Assembly: GCF_900129635.1 (NCBI RefSeq)
Contig: NZ_FSRB01000001.1
Location: 3,387,501 to 3,451,500, forward strand
Direction: 5' to 3'
Length of the DNA: 64,000 nt
DNA from: Singulisphaera sp. GP187
Lineage (GTDB): Bacteria; Planctomycetota; Planctomycetia; Isosphaerales; Isosphaeraceae
This document shows positions 1-9,837 of the stretch, piece after piece. Position 1 is the stretch's first letter. Each line of letters begins with the position of its first letter. Under the pieces are notes generated by a model. The model ran no database searches. It was not told where the DNA came from and was given only the letters and a program-made list of their open reading frames with translations. The position numbers and the translations under genes were made by a program.

Positions 1-173
1 TTGTCGGCTGAACCGTCATCGACGACGATTAATTCAAAGTCAGCTTGGTCCGATTCACGAAGCCGCCGGAGGCAGCGCTCGAAGTCGAGACCTCCGTTAT
101 GCACGGGGATCACGACCGAAAGCGGCGGCCTCCGCGGCTCCGGGTACGCCGGACCGGCGGGGACATCGTCCAT
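1..173 (-). CDS. Glycosyltransferase family 2, N-terminal part only
   Basis: The reverse strand opens with ATG at 173 and runs off the left edge of the window, giving about 57 residues. After a Pro-rich leader it reads SVVIPVHNGG and then LIVVDDGSAD, the first beta strand and the DDGS nucleotide-sugar motif of GT-A fold family 2 glycosyltransferases. These enzymes transfer a sugar from a nucleotide-sugar to a glycan or lipid acceptor at the cytoplasmic face of the membrane. Acceptor and length cannot be judged because only the N-terminus is present. Longer frames on the forward strand here are shadows. Confidence 0.85.
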   Translation of the reverse strand, partial: MDDVPAGPAYPEPRRPPLSVVIPVHNGGLDFERCLRRLRESDQADFELIVVDDGSAD

Positions 174-561
174 GATCCACCCTCGCCCGTCAAAATTCGG
201 ACCCGTGCCGGAATGCGTCCCCGTCCTTGGGATCGCCCGAGCACGTGCCCAGACCGCCGTCAAACGAGGCGGAGCGGAAGTCTTCTCTGTGGCCTAGTCG
301 TATGGGTGTTTCGGCTTCGCAACCGTCCCGTCGCGGCAAGTCGCGACGTGCGGCGGAACTTTAGCCGGAACCGCCGGACCTGTCAACGCAAGCCTCTCGG
401 CAATCGCCCGCAATGACTTGAATCATTGAAAACTTGTCTTCGACGCGAGATTCGGGTCCTGAACAGCCGACCGATAATCAGGGTTGTACGACCCAAGGAC
501 GACCTTGAGTCTCCAGGGACCGTGAGCGTCCCGCATTCTATTCAAGACGTCGAGGAACGAC
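174..561. other. Intergenic region, no gene seen
   Basis: This stretch separates the leftward glycosyltransferase from the rightward gene at 562, so both promoters should lie here. I see no convincing coding frame and no clear promoter pair. The GAGG at 552-555, six bases before ATG 562, fits a ribosome binding site. Confidence 0.5.
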
Positions 562-1011
562 ATGAGCACGGTCCGGCACAGTCCGCAATTCGATTGCCTG
601 GAAGGGCGAACTCTGCTCAGCGCAACCAAGGTCACCCGCGCGTTCCTGCTCACGCCGGTCGCCGAGGGCACCACGCTTGCTGAGCACATCCACCCTCACC
701 TGTCGATCGTGATCAACGGCCAGGCCCAGACAATCCCGGCCGGTGTCGGGATCCAGCCCAACGGCGCCCTGCCGATCCATACGCACGCTCCCGACGGAAC
801 ACTCCACGTCGAGTCGCCCCAGCAGATGCCGTTCAAGCTCCGCGACTTCTTCACGATCTGGGGACAGCCGTTCAGTAAGAAAACGATCCTCGGCCATACC
901 GCCCGCCGCGGCGAGAAAATCACGATGACGGTCGACGGCCGACCCAGCCAGCAGTTCGGCAACCTGCTCCTGCAAGACGGCCAGGAGATCGTCATCCGCT
1001 ACGGGCGATAA
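562..1011 (+). CDS. Small His-rich protein with LEPR-like N-terminus
   Basis: 149 residues. The start is supported by GAGG six bases upstream. Residues about 9-22 (QFDCLEGRTLLSA) resemble the LEPR-XLL motif found at the N-terminus of many planctomycete exported proteins. The rest is a single domain rich in paired histidines (HIHPHL near residue 41, PIHTHAPDG near 70) that ends in an FTIWG-type segment and a short beta-rich tail. Similar His-rich single-domain proteins occur in several phyla without an established role. Metal binding is suggested by the His pairs but is my inference. It converges on hemL, with 30 bases between the two stops. Confidence 0.6.
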   Translation: MSTVRHSPQFDCLEGRTLLSATKVTRAFLLTPVAEGTTLAEHIHPHLSIVINGQAQTIPAGVGIQPNGALPIHTHAPDGTLHVESPQQMPFKLRDFFTIWGQPFSKKTILGHTARRGEKITMTVDGRPSQQFGNLLLQDGQEIVIRYGR

Positions 1012-1041
1012 GATCGAAGGAGGCGAGACACCGCCAGCCGT

Positions 1042-2367
1042 TCAACCGACGATCGCGCGGAGGGCATCCCTGGCCGCGTCAACCGTGTGATCGATGTCGG
1101 CCTCGGTGTGCGCCGCCGAGATGAAGGCCGCCTCGAACTGACTGCAAGGCAGGTAGACCCCGCGCGCCAGCATCTCCCAGAAAAAACGGCCGAACAAGGC
1201 GGTGTCGCTCCGCTTGGCGTCCTCGTAGTCGTGAACCGGGCCTTGGTTGAAGAAGAGGGTCAGCATGCTACCGACGCGCTGAACGACGTGAGGGACCTTC
1301 GCATCGCTGGCCGCCCGCCGCAAGCCGTCCTCGAGCCGGGCCGAGATCGCCTCGAGCCGCTCGTAAGGGGGGGACTCGCGGAGCATCTCGACAGTCGCCA
1401 GCCCGGCGGCCATCGCCAGCGGGTTGCCCGAGAGCGTCCCCGCCTGATAGATCGGCCCGGCCGGTGAGACGAAGTCCATCACCGACGACTTCGCCCCGTA
1501 CGCCGCCGCCGGCAGCCCGCCGCCGATGATTTTGCCCAGCGCAGTCATGTCGGGATCGATCGCGAACCGCTCCTGGGCGCCTCCGAACGCGAGGCGGAAG
1601 CCGGTCATGACCTCATCGAACACGAGCATCGCACCCTGCGTCCGGGTCATCTCGCGCAGCTTCTCGAGGTAGCCGGGCCGCGGGGGGACGAGCCCCATGT
1701 TCCCCGCCACCGGCTCGAGGATGACCGCCGCAATCTGACCTGGGAACTGGTCGAACGCGGCGGCGACTGCCGAGGCGTTATTGAACGGGCAGAGGATCGT
1801 ATCCTCAATCGCGCCCGGAGTGACTCCCGGGCTGTTGGGAAAACCGAGCGTCGTCGCGGCCGACCCGGCCTGAACGAGCAGGGCATCGACATGTCCGTGA
1901 TAGTGCCCCGTCATCTTGACGATCTTGTTCCGCCCGGTGACGCCCCGCGCCACGCGAATGGCCGACATCGTCGCCTCGGTCCCCGACGACACAAACCGAA
2001 CCTTCTCGATCGACGGCACGGCCGCGACGACCGCCTCGGCAATGTCGACCTCGCGCGTCGTCGGCGCCCCGAAGCTCGACCCGTGCTCGAGTGCCTCGAC
2101 CACCGCTTCCCGGACGGTCGGGTGGGCATGTCCGAGGATCATCGGCCCCCACGAGCCGATGTAGTCGATGTACTGATGTCCGTCGATGTCGTAAAGGTAA
2201 GCCCCCTCCGCGCGGGCCATGAACGGCGGCTCGCCGCCGACCGCCCCAAACGCCCGCGCCGGGCTGTTGACCCCGCCAGGAATCACCTTGCAGGCGCGAA
2301 CGAACGCCGCGTGGCTGCGGGAAAGGTCGTATTCGGGCTTCGACGTCGCCGGAGTCTTCGGTTCCAT
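1042..2367 (-). CDS. hemL: Glutamate-1-semialdehyde 2,1-aminomutase
   Basis: 441 residues, close to the usual ~430. This PLP enzyme converts glutamate-1-semialdehyde to 5-aminolevulinate in the C5 route to haem. Visible family features are VNSPARAF near residue 33, SSGTEATMSAIR near 127, GHYHGH near 154, the cofactor Asp in FDEVMTGFR near 250, and the PLP-binding lysine K279 in LGKIIGGGLPAAA. I chose ATG at 2367 because the 25 extra upstream residues in the longer frame do not resemble the family. hemB lies 1.4 kb away on the same strand but is separated by another gene, so they are near neighbours and not an obvious operon. Confidence 0.95.
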   Translation of the reverse strand: MEPKTPATSKPEYDLSRSHAAFVRACKVIPGGVNSPARAFGAVGGEPPFMARAEGAYLYDIDGHQYIDYIGSWGPMILGHAHPTVREAVVEALEHGSSFGAPTTREVDIAEAVVAAVPSIEKVRFVSSGTEATMSAIRVARGVTGRNKIVKMTGHYHGHVDALLVQAGSAATTLGFPNSPGVTPGAIEDTILCPFNNASAVAAAFDQFPGQIAAVILEPVAGNMGLVPPRPGYLEKLREMTRTQGAMLVFDEVMTGFRLAFGGAQERFAIDPDMTALGKIIGGGLPAAAYGAKSSVMDFVSPAGPIYQAGTLSGNPLAMAAGLATVEMLRESPPYERLEAISARLEDGLRRAASDAKVPHVVQRVGSMLTLFFNQGPVHDYEDAKRSDTALFGRFFWEMLARGVYLPCSQFEAAFISAAHTEADIDHTVDAARDALRAIVG

Positions 2368-2817
2368 GGTCGTATCGGGCTCACAGTTCGGGCGTGGTAG
2401 GCACGCCGTCGGAATATCGATCGATCGTCGCTGCACCAACAATCAATGGCCCAGGAGATCGGGGACGGATGCAATAAAATTCAGCGAGCAACGGCTCCGC
2501 CACTCCTCGATGCATGACCTTCACAGGAGCGAACGTTCCCAAGGAACGGGAGCTACCATCAATCTCTCAAGGCTACCAAGTCTGCTAGCCCCCCAATAGA
2601 TCGTCACCGTGGAAATTCGGGCCTCTTGCCACAACCCCACGAATTGCTCGCCTCCTCATCTCGAGGCGTCTCGAATCAATTCGATGCCGCGGCAGTTGAA
2701 GAATTTGACGAGGAAAAGCCGGCTAACGGATTCTGCTGACAAGGCTCAATCAATTCACAGCTGAGGTGAACGATCCACGCCGCCTGGTCGTCGTTCGCCG
2801 ATGGCAAGCCTCTGCCT
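2368..2817. other. Intergenic region upstream of hemL
   Basis: About 450 bases between hemL and the small membrane protein gene to its right. It must hold the hemL promoter on the reverse strand, but I find no clear -35/-10 pair. Open frames here lack any coding character and I see nothing else. Confidence 0.4.
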
Positions 2818-3312
2818 CTATTCACGGCGAGCGGCAAGGATCTTGAGCATAATTCCACCGAGGAGTCCGAAGAGAAGACTCGCAATCGCATGGCACGATT
2901 GTTGATACCGCAAACGATGCTGAGTGAGCCTGAATTCCAAGTCCCAGGGTTCTTCGCGACGGAGTTGCAATCGGACGTTGGGATAGATCCGAGGATAGAG
3001 TGAGTCGAAGAATTGAGTGGTTGGCAGAGGAGGTGGCTCGGCCGAGGCATCCCATGGAGCAGGACCAAGAGTCACAATCAAGTAGACCCAGCCGAAGCAG
3101 GCAAACCCGTCCCAGAAGGCCCGGCGGTGGCTCGGTCCATAGATCGCCATCGGGATCGAGGCGAGCACGAGAATCCCGATGTTCAACGTAAGTAATTCAC
3201 TCCGCCCCCAAGACTGGATGCCATGCTTCAGAATGGCAAGCAAGAGCGCAATACAGACGATGGCGACCATCAGTCCCAAAGGGGTGTTACCGAATCTTCG
3301 ATTCAAGGGCAT
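2818..3312 (-). CDS. Hypothetical four-helix membrane protein
   Basis: 164 residues, no family recognised. Three hydrophobic segments lie close together near residues 12-32, 40-59 and 64-83, followed by a hydrophilic stretch with charged and aromatic residues (about 90-135) and a fourth hydrophobic segment near 139-160. That pattern suggests an inner-membrane protein with one soluble loop. It is read in the same direction as hemB and hemL but is spaced by several hundred bases from each. It could equally be a lineage-specific orphan. The hydrophobic pattern is the main support for its being real. Confidence 0.55.
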   Translation of the reverse strand: MPLNRRFGNTPLGLMVAIVCIALLLAILKHGIQSWGRSELLTLNIGILVLASIPMAIYGPSHRRAFWDGFACFGWVYLIVTLGPAPWDASAEPPPLPTTQFFDSLYPRIYPNVRLQLRREEPWDLEFRLTQHRLRYQQSCHAIASLLFGLLGGIMLKILAARRE

Positions 3313-3752
3313 CGATCATCCCTCCCGGCTCCATGGCGTCGCGGCGAATGCGCAACATCAAACGGCTAAATCAAGGCGAGCGCAAAGGCCTACCTGTGGA
3401 GCAACCAGGAGTCGTCCATCCGGTACGACAACCTCACACTTGGGTTGGATGACCTCACTCTTTCCGACGGTACCTCAGTTGTCGATGCGGGCTACAGCGC
3501 CACGTTTGCGTCCGGACTTGACCGGCCTTAACCGGTCCCCGAGCCCGCCTCGATGGCCTGCTGGTTCGCCCTGCTCGGCTCCGCGGGATGACTCACCCGG
3601 AACCGGTCGAGAACCACTGTGACAGCCAACAGCCCGATCGGCTAGCCTACCGGGTGGCTGAGGCCGCGAACGATCGCCCCAGCCACCCCGACTACCGCCA
3701 AGCCGTCAACAAAGAGCCGAGGCTGGCGATTCAGTCGCTTCCGCGGTCAGGA
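3313..3752. other. Intergenic region with a possible gene remnant
   Basis: No intact gene. On the forward strand 3370-3531 is open for 53 codons, with no start codon in the right place, and ends in TAA. It reads like the C-terminus of a secreted beta-rich protein (LTLGLDDLTLSDGTSVVDAG). It may be the tail of a decayed gene or chance. The rest of the gap shows nothing recognisable. Confidence 0.25.
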
Positions 3753-4760
3753 TCAAGCCTCGCGGAGCCACCGCGCCGCGTCGAGTGCGTGATAGGTGAT
3801 AATCATATCAGCCCCTGCGCGTTTGAAGCCGGTGAGGGTCTCGAGCACGATCCGCTTCTCGTCGACCCAGCCGTTGGCGGCGGCGGCTTTGACCATCGCG
3901 TATTCGCCCGAGACATTGTAGACGGCGACCGGCACCCGGAACTCGTCCTTGACCCGGCGCACGATGTCCATGTAGGCCAAGGCCGGCTTGACCATGACCA
4001 TGTCGGCCCCTTCGGCCAGGTCGAGCGCGACCTCGCGGATCGCCTCGTCGCTGTTGGCGGAATCCATCTGGTAGGTCCGCCGATCGCCGAACGAAGGGGT
4101 GCTCTCGGCGGCCTCGCGAAACGGGCCGTAGTAGGCGCTGGCGAACTTGGCCGCGTACGAGAGGATCGGCACCCCGGGGAACCCCGCGCCGTCGAGTCCG
4201 GAGCGGATCGCAGCGACCATGCCGTCCATCATCCCCGAGGGGGCGATCACATCGGCCCCGGCCCGCGCATGGCTGACCGCTTGCTCGGCCAGCAGCGGCA
4301 AGGTGGCGTCGTTGTCGACGTCGACCCGCCCCGCCGTCTCGGTCAGTGGACCGCAATGGCCGTGGTCGGTGTACTCGCAGAAGCAGACGTCGGTGATCAC
4401 GAGCAGCTCGGGGGCCTGCCGCTTGATGAGCCGGACCGCTTCCTGGACGATTCCCCGATCCTGCGAGGCGGCCGACCCCAGGGCGTCCTTGTGCTCGGGA
4501 ATTCCGAACAGGAGGACGGAAGGAATCCCGAGCTCGACGACCTCGGCCACCGCCTCGCCGAGCCGGTCGAGCGAGAGCTGGTACTGGCCGGGCATCGAGC
4601 CGATCTCTCTGCGGAGGTTCGTGCCGTGGTAGATGAACAAGGGATAGATCAGGTCATCGACGGTGAGCCGATGCTCACGGACCAGGTCGCGGAGCCGGGA
4701 ATGGCCGCGAAGCCGCCTCGGACGATGGAGGGGGTGGCCGGCGTCGTGCGGAATCGTCAT
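3753..4760 (-). CDS. hemB: Delta-aminolevulinic acid dehydratase (porphobilinogen synthase)
   Basis: 335 residues, the normal length. The enzyme condenses two 5-aminolevulinate molecules to porphobilinogen in the cytoplasm, the step after HemL. The zinc-type cysteine cluster is C126, C128 and C136 within [11 protein letters not shown]. The two Schiff-base lysines are K205 ([14 protein letters not shown]) and K258 ([13 protein letters not shown]). This points to a zinc-dependent rather than magnesium-only enzyme. It is divergent from the gene at 4946, with 185 bases between the two starts to hold both promoters. Confidence 0.96.
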   Translation of the reverse strand: MTIPHDAGHPLHRPRRLRGHSRLRDLVREHRLTVDDLIYPLFIYHGTNLRREIGSMPGQYQLSLDRLGEAVAEVVELGIPSVLLFGIPEHKDALGSAASQDRGIVQEAVRLIKRQAPELLVITDVCFCEYTDHGHCGPLTETAGRVDVDNDATLPLLAEQAVSHARAGADVIAPSGMMDGMVAAIRSGLDGAGFPGVPILSYAAKFASAYYGPFREAAESTPSFGDRRTYQMDSANSDEAIREVALDLAEGADMVMVKPALAYMDIVRRVKDEFRVPVAVYNVSGEYAMVKAAAANGWVDEKRIVLETLTGFKRAGADMIITYHALDAARWLREA

Positions 4761-4945
4761 CGCGCAAATTCCAAAGAGAAGAGTCGGGGCGGATCGAGGC
4801 TCCCAGCCTGTTCAGCTTATCGCGACACCTACGGGGCCGTCGAGACTGCGGACCTTCGGCTTGACGCACCTCCCATTCTCGGCTATCACCCCGGCTTGAC
4901 CTATCTTATCTCTCGGCTCCCGCTCGGATTCGGGAGGAATGTTCG

Positions 4946-6067
4946 TTGCCTTGGTACGACCCGCGATTCGCCGCGCTAGTGCTCGGCTTGCTGGTGATGG
5001 GACCGGCCGGCTCCGCTGCCGACCTGCCCAGAGCCGCCGTCGTGATCGCGCCCGAGCTCGACGTCTTCGACGAGCCGGACGATCGCTCGGTGGCCTCGGG
5101 GCAGCTCCAGCAGGGAGACCGGGTGGTCGTGCGCGCGGTCGACAACGACGGCTGGCTGACGATCGAGCCCCCGCCCGGCTCGTTCCTCTGGATCGAGCAA
5201 TCAGCGATCGACCCTCCGGTGGGCCTCGGCGTAGCGAAGGTCGACGTGTCGCAAACGCAGGTGCGCTCGGGCATTCCCGACGCCAAGCTGCCAGGGCCGC
5301 CGCACGGGTCGCTGTCGCGCGATCAGAAGGTTCGGCTCATCGATCGGCCCCCCCTGACCTTCGGCAAGAAGACCTGGCGTGCCATCGCTCCCCTGGCGCG
5401 CGATGTCCGCCACATCCGCGCGGAGGGGGTCGAATGGGACTCCGCCACAAAAAATGCCGCCGAACCCGCTCAGGAGACGCAGGCCGGCTTCGCGGCGGTG
5501 GGATCCCTGCCCGACCCTCCTCCGGAGATCGCGGCGGAGATCGCGCGGATCGAGTTGAGCCATCGCGCGATCCTTCGTGACTCGATCGAGCACTGGCGGC
5601 TCGATTCGATCCGCCTGCGCTATGAGGCCCTGCTCAAACGGGCCACCGACTCGGCCTCGAACCAGGCGATCCAGGCGCGTCTCGACCTGGTCGCGCGCCA
5701 TGAAGCGGCCGCGGAATCCGCTCGAAAGTTTGAGGCGATCCTGGAAAAGAGCCGAAACCGTGACCGCAAGATTGCCCTCTACTTGCGACGACTCGCCAGG
5801 GCCGAGGAGCCGCAGCAGCGTCCCTACGACGCCAAGGGGATGATCCAACCGTCATCCCACAAGGTCGACGGCCAGAAGGTCTTCGCCCTGATCGGCCCCA
5901 AGGGGACGGCAATCGCCTACCTGAACATCCCGGCCGGGCTCGATCCATCACGGCTGACCGCGCGGAATGTCGGCGTCCGAGGAAGCGTTCATTACAATGA
6001 GTCGCTCCGAGCGCAGCTCATCACGGTTCGTGACCTCGAACCGCTCGACGGAATCCAAAGGAAATAA
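4946..6067 (+). CDS. Secreted SH3-like domain protein
   Basis: 373 residues. I chose TTG at 4946 because a strong ribosome binding site, GGGAGGA at 4932-4938, sits seven bases upstream; the ATG at 4939 overlaps that site and is in another frame. A short signal peptide (about residues 1-25, ending GSAAD) precedes a bacterial SH3-like module around residues 30-85 (VFDEPDD, GDRVVVRAVDNDGWLTIEPP). The middle (about 190-290) is helical and charged, probably coiled coil, and a small beta domain follows. Such proteins usually act at the cell envelope, but no specific role can be assigned. Confidence 0.7.
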   Translation: MPWYDPRFAALVLGLLVMGPAGSAADLPRAAVVIAPELDVFDEPDDRSVASGQLQQGDRVVVRAVDNDGWLTIEPPPGSFLWIEQSAIDPPVGLGVAKVDVSQTQVRSGIPDAKLPGPPHGSLSRDQKVRLIDRPPLTFGKKTWRAIAPLARDVRHIRAEGVEWDSATKNAAEPAQETQAGFAAVGSLPDPPPEIAAEIARIELSHRAILRDSIEHWRLDSIRLRYEALLKRATDSASNQAIQARLDLVARHEAAAESARKFEAILEKSRNRDRKIALYLRRLARAEEPQQRPYDAKGMIQPSSHKVDGQKVFALIGPKGTAIAYLNIPAGLDPSRLTARNVGVRGSVHYNESLRAQLITVRDLEPLDGIQRK

Positions 6068-6216
6068 GAGCCGACTCCGAGAGAACTCTGCCGACTCTCG
6101 ATTTGCAAAACTTCACACCTCTATTCATAGAACAAAACAATAATCCATAGCATGCATGCGACGATTCATAAATCTCTCTCGTAGGGTTCGCTCTTGCGGA
6201 CCATTTTCGATCTACG

Positions 6217-6272
6217 ACCCGCCATCGAGCGAGGAATCGCCCTCGTTCCCACGGTCCTCCGTGGGAATGCCG
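6217..6272. repeat. Dispersed palindromic repeat, left arm (copy A)
   Basis: This arm carries the hairpin TTCCCACGGTCCTCCGTGGG and abuts the 3' end of group II intron copy A. The right arm resumes at 8169 beyond the intron, with the GACGCTCCGCGTC hairpin and its partner GCAGAGCGTC. The same arms flank copy B at 18534-18589 and from 20486. Homology between the two loci covers only this repeat plus the intron, so the repeat itself was the insertion target. Copy A has lost 41 bases of the right arm relative to copy B, between two CTTC direct repeats. Confidence 0.75.
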
Positions 6273-8168
6273 ATAGGGGTAGGGAGAGCGGATTACGCTC
6301 CCCCTCCCTCCAAACCGTACGGGCGGATCTCCCGCATACGGCTTTCCCGTTGGTGGTTTTACCTCAAAGAGGATTGACTGGCTAACTCATGGGCTCGTTC
6401 CAAGCTGAAAAGTCCATGGTCGGCAAAGAAGGCGTTGGGCCAACGTTGATGGTCGGTGCCACGACCGCGGCCTCGTTTCTTCATCCGTTTACGGAGCAGA
6501 CTCCGCAGACGCATGCGGATCCAGCCGTCGAGTCGTTCAAACGTCCACTTGTGGCTGTGCTTGAAGTATTCAAACCAGCCACGAAGCGTTGGGTTGAGGC
6601 TAGCGATGATCGCGGAGAGGCTGCCCCCGGTCGTACGCGTGGTCTTCGTCCGGACCGTCTCCTTGAACTTGTCCAGGCTCTTCGGTCGCGGGCGGCGTGT
6701 GCCGTCCTCAAACCGGTAGCCCAGGAAGTCGAAGCTTTCGGTCCTGACGGCGATGATCCGCGTCTTGGTGGGATGCAGGGTCAGGCCGGCCGAGGCCGTC
6801 CACTCCTGCACCACCGCCATCGCTTGGGCCGCTTCCTCCGAGCTTCGACACAGGATCACGACGTCGTCCGCGTAGCGCACCATCTCGAAACCCGATTCGG
6901 CCATCAGGTGGTCGAGCGGATCAAGGTAGATGTTGCTCAACAGCGGGCTGATCACCGCACCCTGCGGCGTCCCCTGTTCGGGCGTCGATACCTCCAGGTC
7001 GTCGAGGACGCCCTGGTGCAGGAACGCGTCGATCAAGTTCAGCACCTTCCCGTCCGCTACCTTCTTGGCGACCAGCGCCAGCAGGCGGTCGTGGGGGATC
7101 GTGTCGAAATCGCTCTTCAAGTCGGCGTCTACCACATGGGTGAATCCGCCTTTAAGCAGCTCCTCCACCCGCCGCAGCGCGTCCTTGCATCCCCTGCCGG
7201 GGCGAAAGCCGTAGCTGTGCGCGGCGAAGTCACGCTCGAAGATCGGTTCCAACACCTGCCGGAGTGCCGTCTGGACCACCCGGTCGCGGACGGTGGGAAT
7301 CCCGAGCGGACGCTTCTCCTGGTTTCCTGGTTTGGGAATCCAGTGTCGGCGGATCGCTTGCGGACGGTAGGTTCCCGTACGCAGGGCGTCGCTGAGATCC
7401 TTCAGGTTCTCTTCCAGGCGGTCCTCGAACATCGTCACGGTCACGTGGTCCACGCCCGCGGCACCCTCGTTGGCGGCGACTCGAGAGTATGCCGTATACA
7501 GGGCGCGTTGCGGGTGGACCTTGTCCATCAGGCTATACCAGACTCCACCTTTGACCCCCTCGATGAGGGCCGTCAACATCCGCTCCGTCCAGACCGTCGG
7601 TTCGACCCAGACCCATGGGATCGGGATCTCTCTGGCGCGCCTAGCCCTCGCGGGCACTGCCTCCAGTGGGAATTCCTTCGCATCGGACATCGCGTCTCCA
7701 CCTCCCTGCACCCCTTCGCTCCACCGGAGTTACCCGGCTTCTGCGCTACTATGGGTGCTCTGACTCCTGGACCCCCGGCTCTTCGTATCCTTATCAGGGA
7801 CAATGAACACCGGCTTTGGCGAGGTCCAGGTCTCCCTGTGTTTCGTCATCGAACCTTCCGATCATTCCGTCTCCAACAACCTACTGTCGTCCCGACGCCA
7901 TTCTGGGGTTTTGTGCGTCGGTCTTACCGGACCACATCACTGTGGACGCCCTTTCTGAGGGGCCATGCGTCAATTGGGCTTCGCCATCGAGGAGCAGGCT
8001 CGCCACGACAGTCGGCCGAATCGAGTTTACTTGCGTTACGGACTGATCGTTCACCTACGGTTGCTTCCCACCCCGCCTCGCGGCGACGCAGTTACCCTCG
8101 GTTACGAAGTGCCAGAACACTTCGGCAGGAACTCACACCCTGCGGATTCAATGCAATTACAGGCGCAC
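6273..8168 (-). mobile_element. Group II intron, copy A
   Basis: 1,896 bp transcribed leftward. The 5' end on the reverse strand begins GTGCGCC, the group II consensus, at 8168. The 3' end reads ...CCCCTAT at 6273. Domain V is a 34-nt hairpin at 6312-6345 starting AAAGCCGTATGCGGG with its catalytic AGC triad, followed by a domain VI hairpin at about 6276-6311. The element encodes a reverse transcriptase/maturase. It interrupts a dispersed palindromic repeat rather than a gene. Compared with copy B at 18590-20485 I noticed only two base differences. Confidence 0.9.
6359..7690 (-). CDS. ltrA: Group II intron reverse transcriptase/maturase, copy A
   Basis: 443 residues from ATG 7690, chosen because GGGAGGTGG sits about ten bases upstream; an in-frame ATG 21 bases earlier lacks such a site. 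Reverse transcriptase blocks are clear: GVDHVT near residue 80, RPLGIPTVRDRVVQ near 127, HSYGFRPGRG near 158, the catalytic YADD at 273-276, and a maturase domain X around LNPTLRGWFEYFKH near 365. There is no HNH endonuclease domain, so it may insert into single-stranded or replicating DNA. The protein is expected to aid splicing and to copy the intron into new sites. It differs from copy B by Glu176 versus Asp. Confidence 0.95.
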   Translation of the reverse strand: MSDAKEFPLEAVPARARRAREIPIPWVWVEPTVWTERMLTALIEGVKGGVWYSLMDKVHPQRALYTAYSRVAANEGAAGVDHVTVTMFEDRLEENLKDLSDALRTGTYRPQAIRRHWIPKPGNQEKRPLGIPTVRDRVVQTALRQVLEPIFERDFAAHSYGFRPGRGCKDALRRVEELLKGGFTHVVDADLKSDFDTIPHDRLLALVAKKVADGKVLNLIDAFLHQGVLDDLEVSTPEQGTPQGAVISPLLSNIYLDPLDHLMAESGFEMVRYADDVVILCRSSEEAAQAMAVVQEWTASAGLTLHPTKTRIIAVRTESFDFLGYRFEDGTRRPRPKSLDKFKETVRTKTTRTTGGSLSAIIASLNPTLRGWFEYFKHSHKWTFERLDGWIRMRLRSLLRKRMKKRGRGRGTDHQRWPNAFFADHGLFSLERAHELASQSSLR

Positions 8169-8250
8169 TCCCCGACGCTCCGCGTCGTCTGGCCCGCGAA
8201 AGCCAAGGATGCAGAGCGTCCCAGACTTCCTAGCCCTGTATCGGGTCGTT
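8169..8250. repeat. Dispersed palindromic repeat, right arm (copy A)
   Basis: Continuation of the repeat at 6217-6272 on the other side of the intron. It begins TCCCCGACGCTCCGCGTCG, a hairpin directly next to the intron 5' splice site. Sequence identity with copy B is complete up to about 8194 and patchy after that. Confidence 0.7.
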
Positions 8251-8251
8251 G

Positions 8252-8295
8252 AAAAAAAAGGGCCGGGAGACCGACTCTTGCGTCGGTTCCCGGCC
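8252..8295 (-). terminator. Rho-independent terminator of the TlpA-like gene
   Basis: On the reverse strand a GC-rich inverted repeat (GGCCGGGAACCGAC ... GTCGGTCTCCCGGCC) is followed directly by eight T. It lies 47 bases past the stop of the gene at 8343-9686, the expected place for its terminator. Confidence 0.85.
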
Positions 8296-8342
8296 AAATC
8301 GCGGTGAACGATTGAATGTTCAGATGAGACGATCGCGAAGGA

Positions 8343-9686
8343 TCAGTCCTTCTTGGTGGCGGCCGCTTCGGCCTTCTCTTTGAGAAGCGACTTTCCCGCC
8401 AGCAGGGCGTCGATGTCCTTGCTGAGGGTCTCACCGGTCTGCTGACCGACGTACGCGGCCTGAACGATTCCCTTGCCGTCGAGGATGACGAGCGTCGGGA
8501 TCGCCTGGACCTTGAAGGCGTTGCCGATCGCTTGCGTGGGGTCGAGGGCGATCAGGCCGACCTTGGTGCCGGTCAGAACCACCTTCTTCTCCTCGAGCGT
8601 CTTCTCGACATGCTTGCGGAGCTCGGGAAGCTCGCGCGGTTCTTCGTCCTGGCTGAGCGCGACGATGACCACGTCCTTGTTGTCCTTGGCGTAGCCTTCG
8701 ATCATCTTCTGGACCTCGGGAAGCTCCTTGATGCACGGGCCGCACCAGGTCGCCCAGAAGTCGAGCAGAACCACTTTGCCCGCGAGGTCGGCCTTGGAGA
8801 CGGTCCTGGTCTTGGCACCGTCGAGAACCGTCAGGGTGAAGTCGGGGGCAGCCTTGCCCACGAGTTGCTGGGCGACCGCGCTGGGATCCTCCGCATTGGC
8901 TTGCGCGAACGAGTCGACCTTCTTGAACTCCTTGGGCGGAGCGAACGCGAAGGCATCGGCGGCGGCGGCCTTGGTCGAGACCGTACCGGCGTCCCAGCCG
9001 AACTGATCGATCGTGATCTTGGACCCGCCCGCGGCGGTCTTGGCCAAGATTTCCGGGTCGATCACCAGGTTGATCTTCTTGAGGAGTTTCGTTTCCGGGT
9101 CGACCACCATCTCGAAGTCGGGCCCTTCCTTGCGGTCGAGCATGAGCGACAGGCCGTCCTTGCGCTCCGGACCGAACTTGAGCGTTGCGTCGAGTTCCTC
9201 AATGACCTTCGCCGGATCCTCGCCGACCAGCAGGTTCAAGAGGATGAGCATCGGCGGACCGGTCGGCCCGCCGAAGATGGCCGAACCGGCCGGCCCCTGG
9301 CGGAACGTCTCGAAGCTGATCGCCTTGGGAGCGTCGGCCGTGAGGTACTGCTTGAGCGGCTCGACCGACGTGGTGAGGGTCTTGCCGTCGCTGACCAACC
9401 GGACCAGGCCGGCGTCGAAATCGACCTTGTTCGGGCGTGCGATCGTCAAGCGAAGCGGTGAAGATTGGTTCTTCGGCTTGCCGTTCTCGCTGATGTTGAG
9501 CACGAACTTCCCTTGATCCGCGTACGAGGTCAGCCCCTTGTACGTCTTGATCACCTCGTCGAGCAGTTGCTTCGCCTTGGGATCGGCCGGAGGGGCCTCG
9601 GCATGGGCCGCCTTCGCCGCTCCACCAGCCAGCGCCACCAGACAGGCCAGCCCGCAGAGCATGGTTCGGGGTGAGAAAGAATGCAC
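8343..9686 (-). CDS. LolA-like/DUF2092-type domain fused to TlpA thioredoxin
   Basis: 447 residues from GTG 9686, supported by GAAGGA about nine bases upstream. A signal peptide (about 1-30, ending AHAEA) is followed by a lipoprotein-carrier-like beta domain around residues 35-250 and a TlpA/redoxin domain from about 278. The redox motif is WCGPC with C315 and C318 in [17 protein letters not shown]. Proteins of this architecture are common in planctomycetes and are presumed to act as periplasmic thiol reductants, with the N-terminal domain binding a hydrophobic partner. The substrate is unknown. It is downstream of ribBA on the same strand (151-base gap) and has its own terminator. Confidence 0.85.
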   Translation of the reverse strand: MHSFSPRTMLCGLACLVALAGGAAKAAHAEAPPADPKAKQLLDEVIKTYKGLTSYADQGKFVLNISENGKPKNQSSPLRLTIARPNKVDFDAGLVRLVSDGKTLTTSVEPLKQYLTADAPKAISFETFRQGPAGSAIFGGPTGPPMLILLNLLVGEDPAKVIEELDATLKFGPERKDGLSLMLDRKEGPDFEMVVDPETKLLKKINLVIDPEILAKTAAGGSKITIDQFGWDAGTVSTKAAAADAFAFAPPKEFKKVDSFAQANAEDPSAVAQQLVGKAAPDFTLTVLDGAKTRTVSKADLAGKVVLLDFWATWCGPCIKELPEVQKMIEGYAKDNKDVVIVALSQDEEPRELPELRKHVEKTLEEKKVVLTGTKVGLIALDPTQAIGNAFKVQAIPTLVILDGKGIVQAAYVGQQTGETLSKDIDALLAGKSLLKEKAEAAATKKD

Positions 9687-9837
9687 GACGGTATGTCCTT
9701 CGGGTAATTCGGACCAACGACTCTTCTCTTCGCCCGGGCCTGAGCCCGCTCGCAAGGAGGAACAAAACCTGATTCTCGCACGAAGAGCAACCCCGAAACC
9801 AGCCGGCCGGAGCGCTCTCCGCCCCCTTTTCCTCCAA

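Noticed and set aside
3588..4979. 463-codon forward frame opposite hemB
   Set aside because: Shadow of hemB; all catalytic residues are on the reverse strand.
6389..8233. 614-codon frame antisense to intron copy A (and its twin at 18706-20613)
   Set aside because: It is complementary to the intron reverse transcriptase; its translation is low-complexity and reproduced only because the intron is duplicated.
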